Of a stretch of DNA of 13,196 bases, positions 12,943 through 13,196 are shown piece after piece. Position 1 is the stretch's first letter. Each line of letters opens with the position of its first letter. The translations under genes and the position numbers were made by a program. Below the pieces are notes generated by a model. That model was not told the origin of the DNA, did not search any database, and was given only the letters and a program-made list of their open reading frames with translations. The DNA is from Candidatus Peribacteraceae bacterium (GTDB lineage Bacteria > Patescibacteriota > Gracilibacteria > Peribacterales > Peribacteraceae): contig JALHMU010000020.1 of assembly GCA_022843885.1 (NCBI GenBank), forward strand, positions 861-14,056. The letters are read 5' to 3'.

Positions 12943-13196
12943 ATGAAAAAACTCCTCCCACTCGGACTCTTCAATGCTGCCTATCTTTTGGTCGCGGCAT
13001 ATTTCTCACTGACAAATCAAAACTGGGAATTCATCGTGTATATCATCGTCGTACTCCTCCTCGCTGCGATCGTTCTGTTGATGGATCGTCGTGTGCATTT
13101 TTCAACCGGATTACTCTGGTTGCTTTCGATCTGGGGCTTGCTCCACATGATCGGCGGATTGGTTCCAACTCCCGCCGGTTGGCCCATTGATGGCGA
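12943..13196 (+). CDS. Integral membrane protein, partial, C-terminus beyond window
   Basis: From the ATG at 12943, 84 codons are open to the right edge without a stop. The visible protein has three hydrophobic segments, at about residues 4-22, 31-48 and 56-76. The last contains GLLWLLSIWGLLHMIGGLVP, followed by TPAGWPIDG. The H-x-x-GG placement after a helix faintly recalls DUF2238/YjdF-like membrane proteins, but too little is visible to assign a family. GACACT ends seven bases before the ATG and could be a weak -10 box; no Shine-Dalgarno sequence is seen. Confidence 0.65.
   Translation, partial: MKKLLPLGLFNAAYLLVAAYFSLTNQNWEFIVYIIVVLLLAAIVLLMDRRVHFSTGLLWLLSIWGLLHMIGGLVPTPAGWPIDG

Noticed and set aside
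12858..13190. Plus-strand 110-codon open frame at the right edge
   Set aside because: It is out of frame with the hydrophobic membrane protein starting at 12943 and has an Arg/Cys-rich, unlikely composition.
1..13196. UGA recoded as glycine, as in Gracilibacteria and Absconditabacteria
   Set aside because: The secreted-protein gene ends in TGA at its natural terminus, directly before a terminator, and conserved proteins here contain no internal TGA.

Overview
The window reads as an ordinary chromosomal stretch of a Patescibacteria/CPR-like bacterium. The Peregrinibacteria/Peribacteria side of that group is my best guess, but it is inference and not proven here. Supporting signs are a small two-cysteine, two-helix type IV secretion pilin-like protein, dense gene packing, G+C near 50%, an ADP-forming acetyl-CoA synthetase suited to fermentative ATP production, and ordinary use of TGA as a stop codon. 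I see no insertion sequence, phage module, CRISPR array or toxin-antitoxin pair.

Left part (1-2931): an AI-2E family membrane protein, cut by the left edge, follows a pilin-like gene on the minus strand with a two-base gap. A tRNA-dihydrouridine synthase (Dus) gene diverges from them. It is followed by a small secreted protein of unknown function that ends in a clear rho-independent terminator.

Middle part (2932-5847), all on the minus strand: a serine-rich membrane-anchored protein, ribosomal protein L11 (rplK), a five-helix membrane protein, ribosomal protein L1 (rplA), and an A+T-rich ArsR-like regulator two bases behind rplA. L11 and L1 are normally adjacent; here an unrelated membrane-protein gene separates them, and no nusG, secE, rplJ or rplL flanks them.

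Right part (5871-13196): an ADP-forming acyl/acetyl-CoA synthetase and ruvB diverge from a 53-base promoter region that holds a 19-base inverted repeat. ruvB converges on a GT4 glycosyltransferase, and their stop codons overlap. Next come tRNA-Lys(UUU) with encoded CCA, an AHSA1/SRPBCC protein, a complete GH15 glucoamylase/trehalase-like enzyme, a short intergenic stretch with palindromic sequence, and the start of another membrane protein cut by the right edge.

The most notable pattern is at the level of expression. Several genes (dusB-like, the CoA synthetase, ruvB, the glycosyltransferase, GH15) have a TANNNT -10-like hexamer ending only 6-8 bases before the start codon and no Shine-Dalgarno sequence. 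This suggests leaderless transcripts. I did not find a multi-gene system that I would call new.
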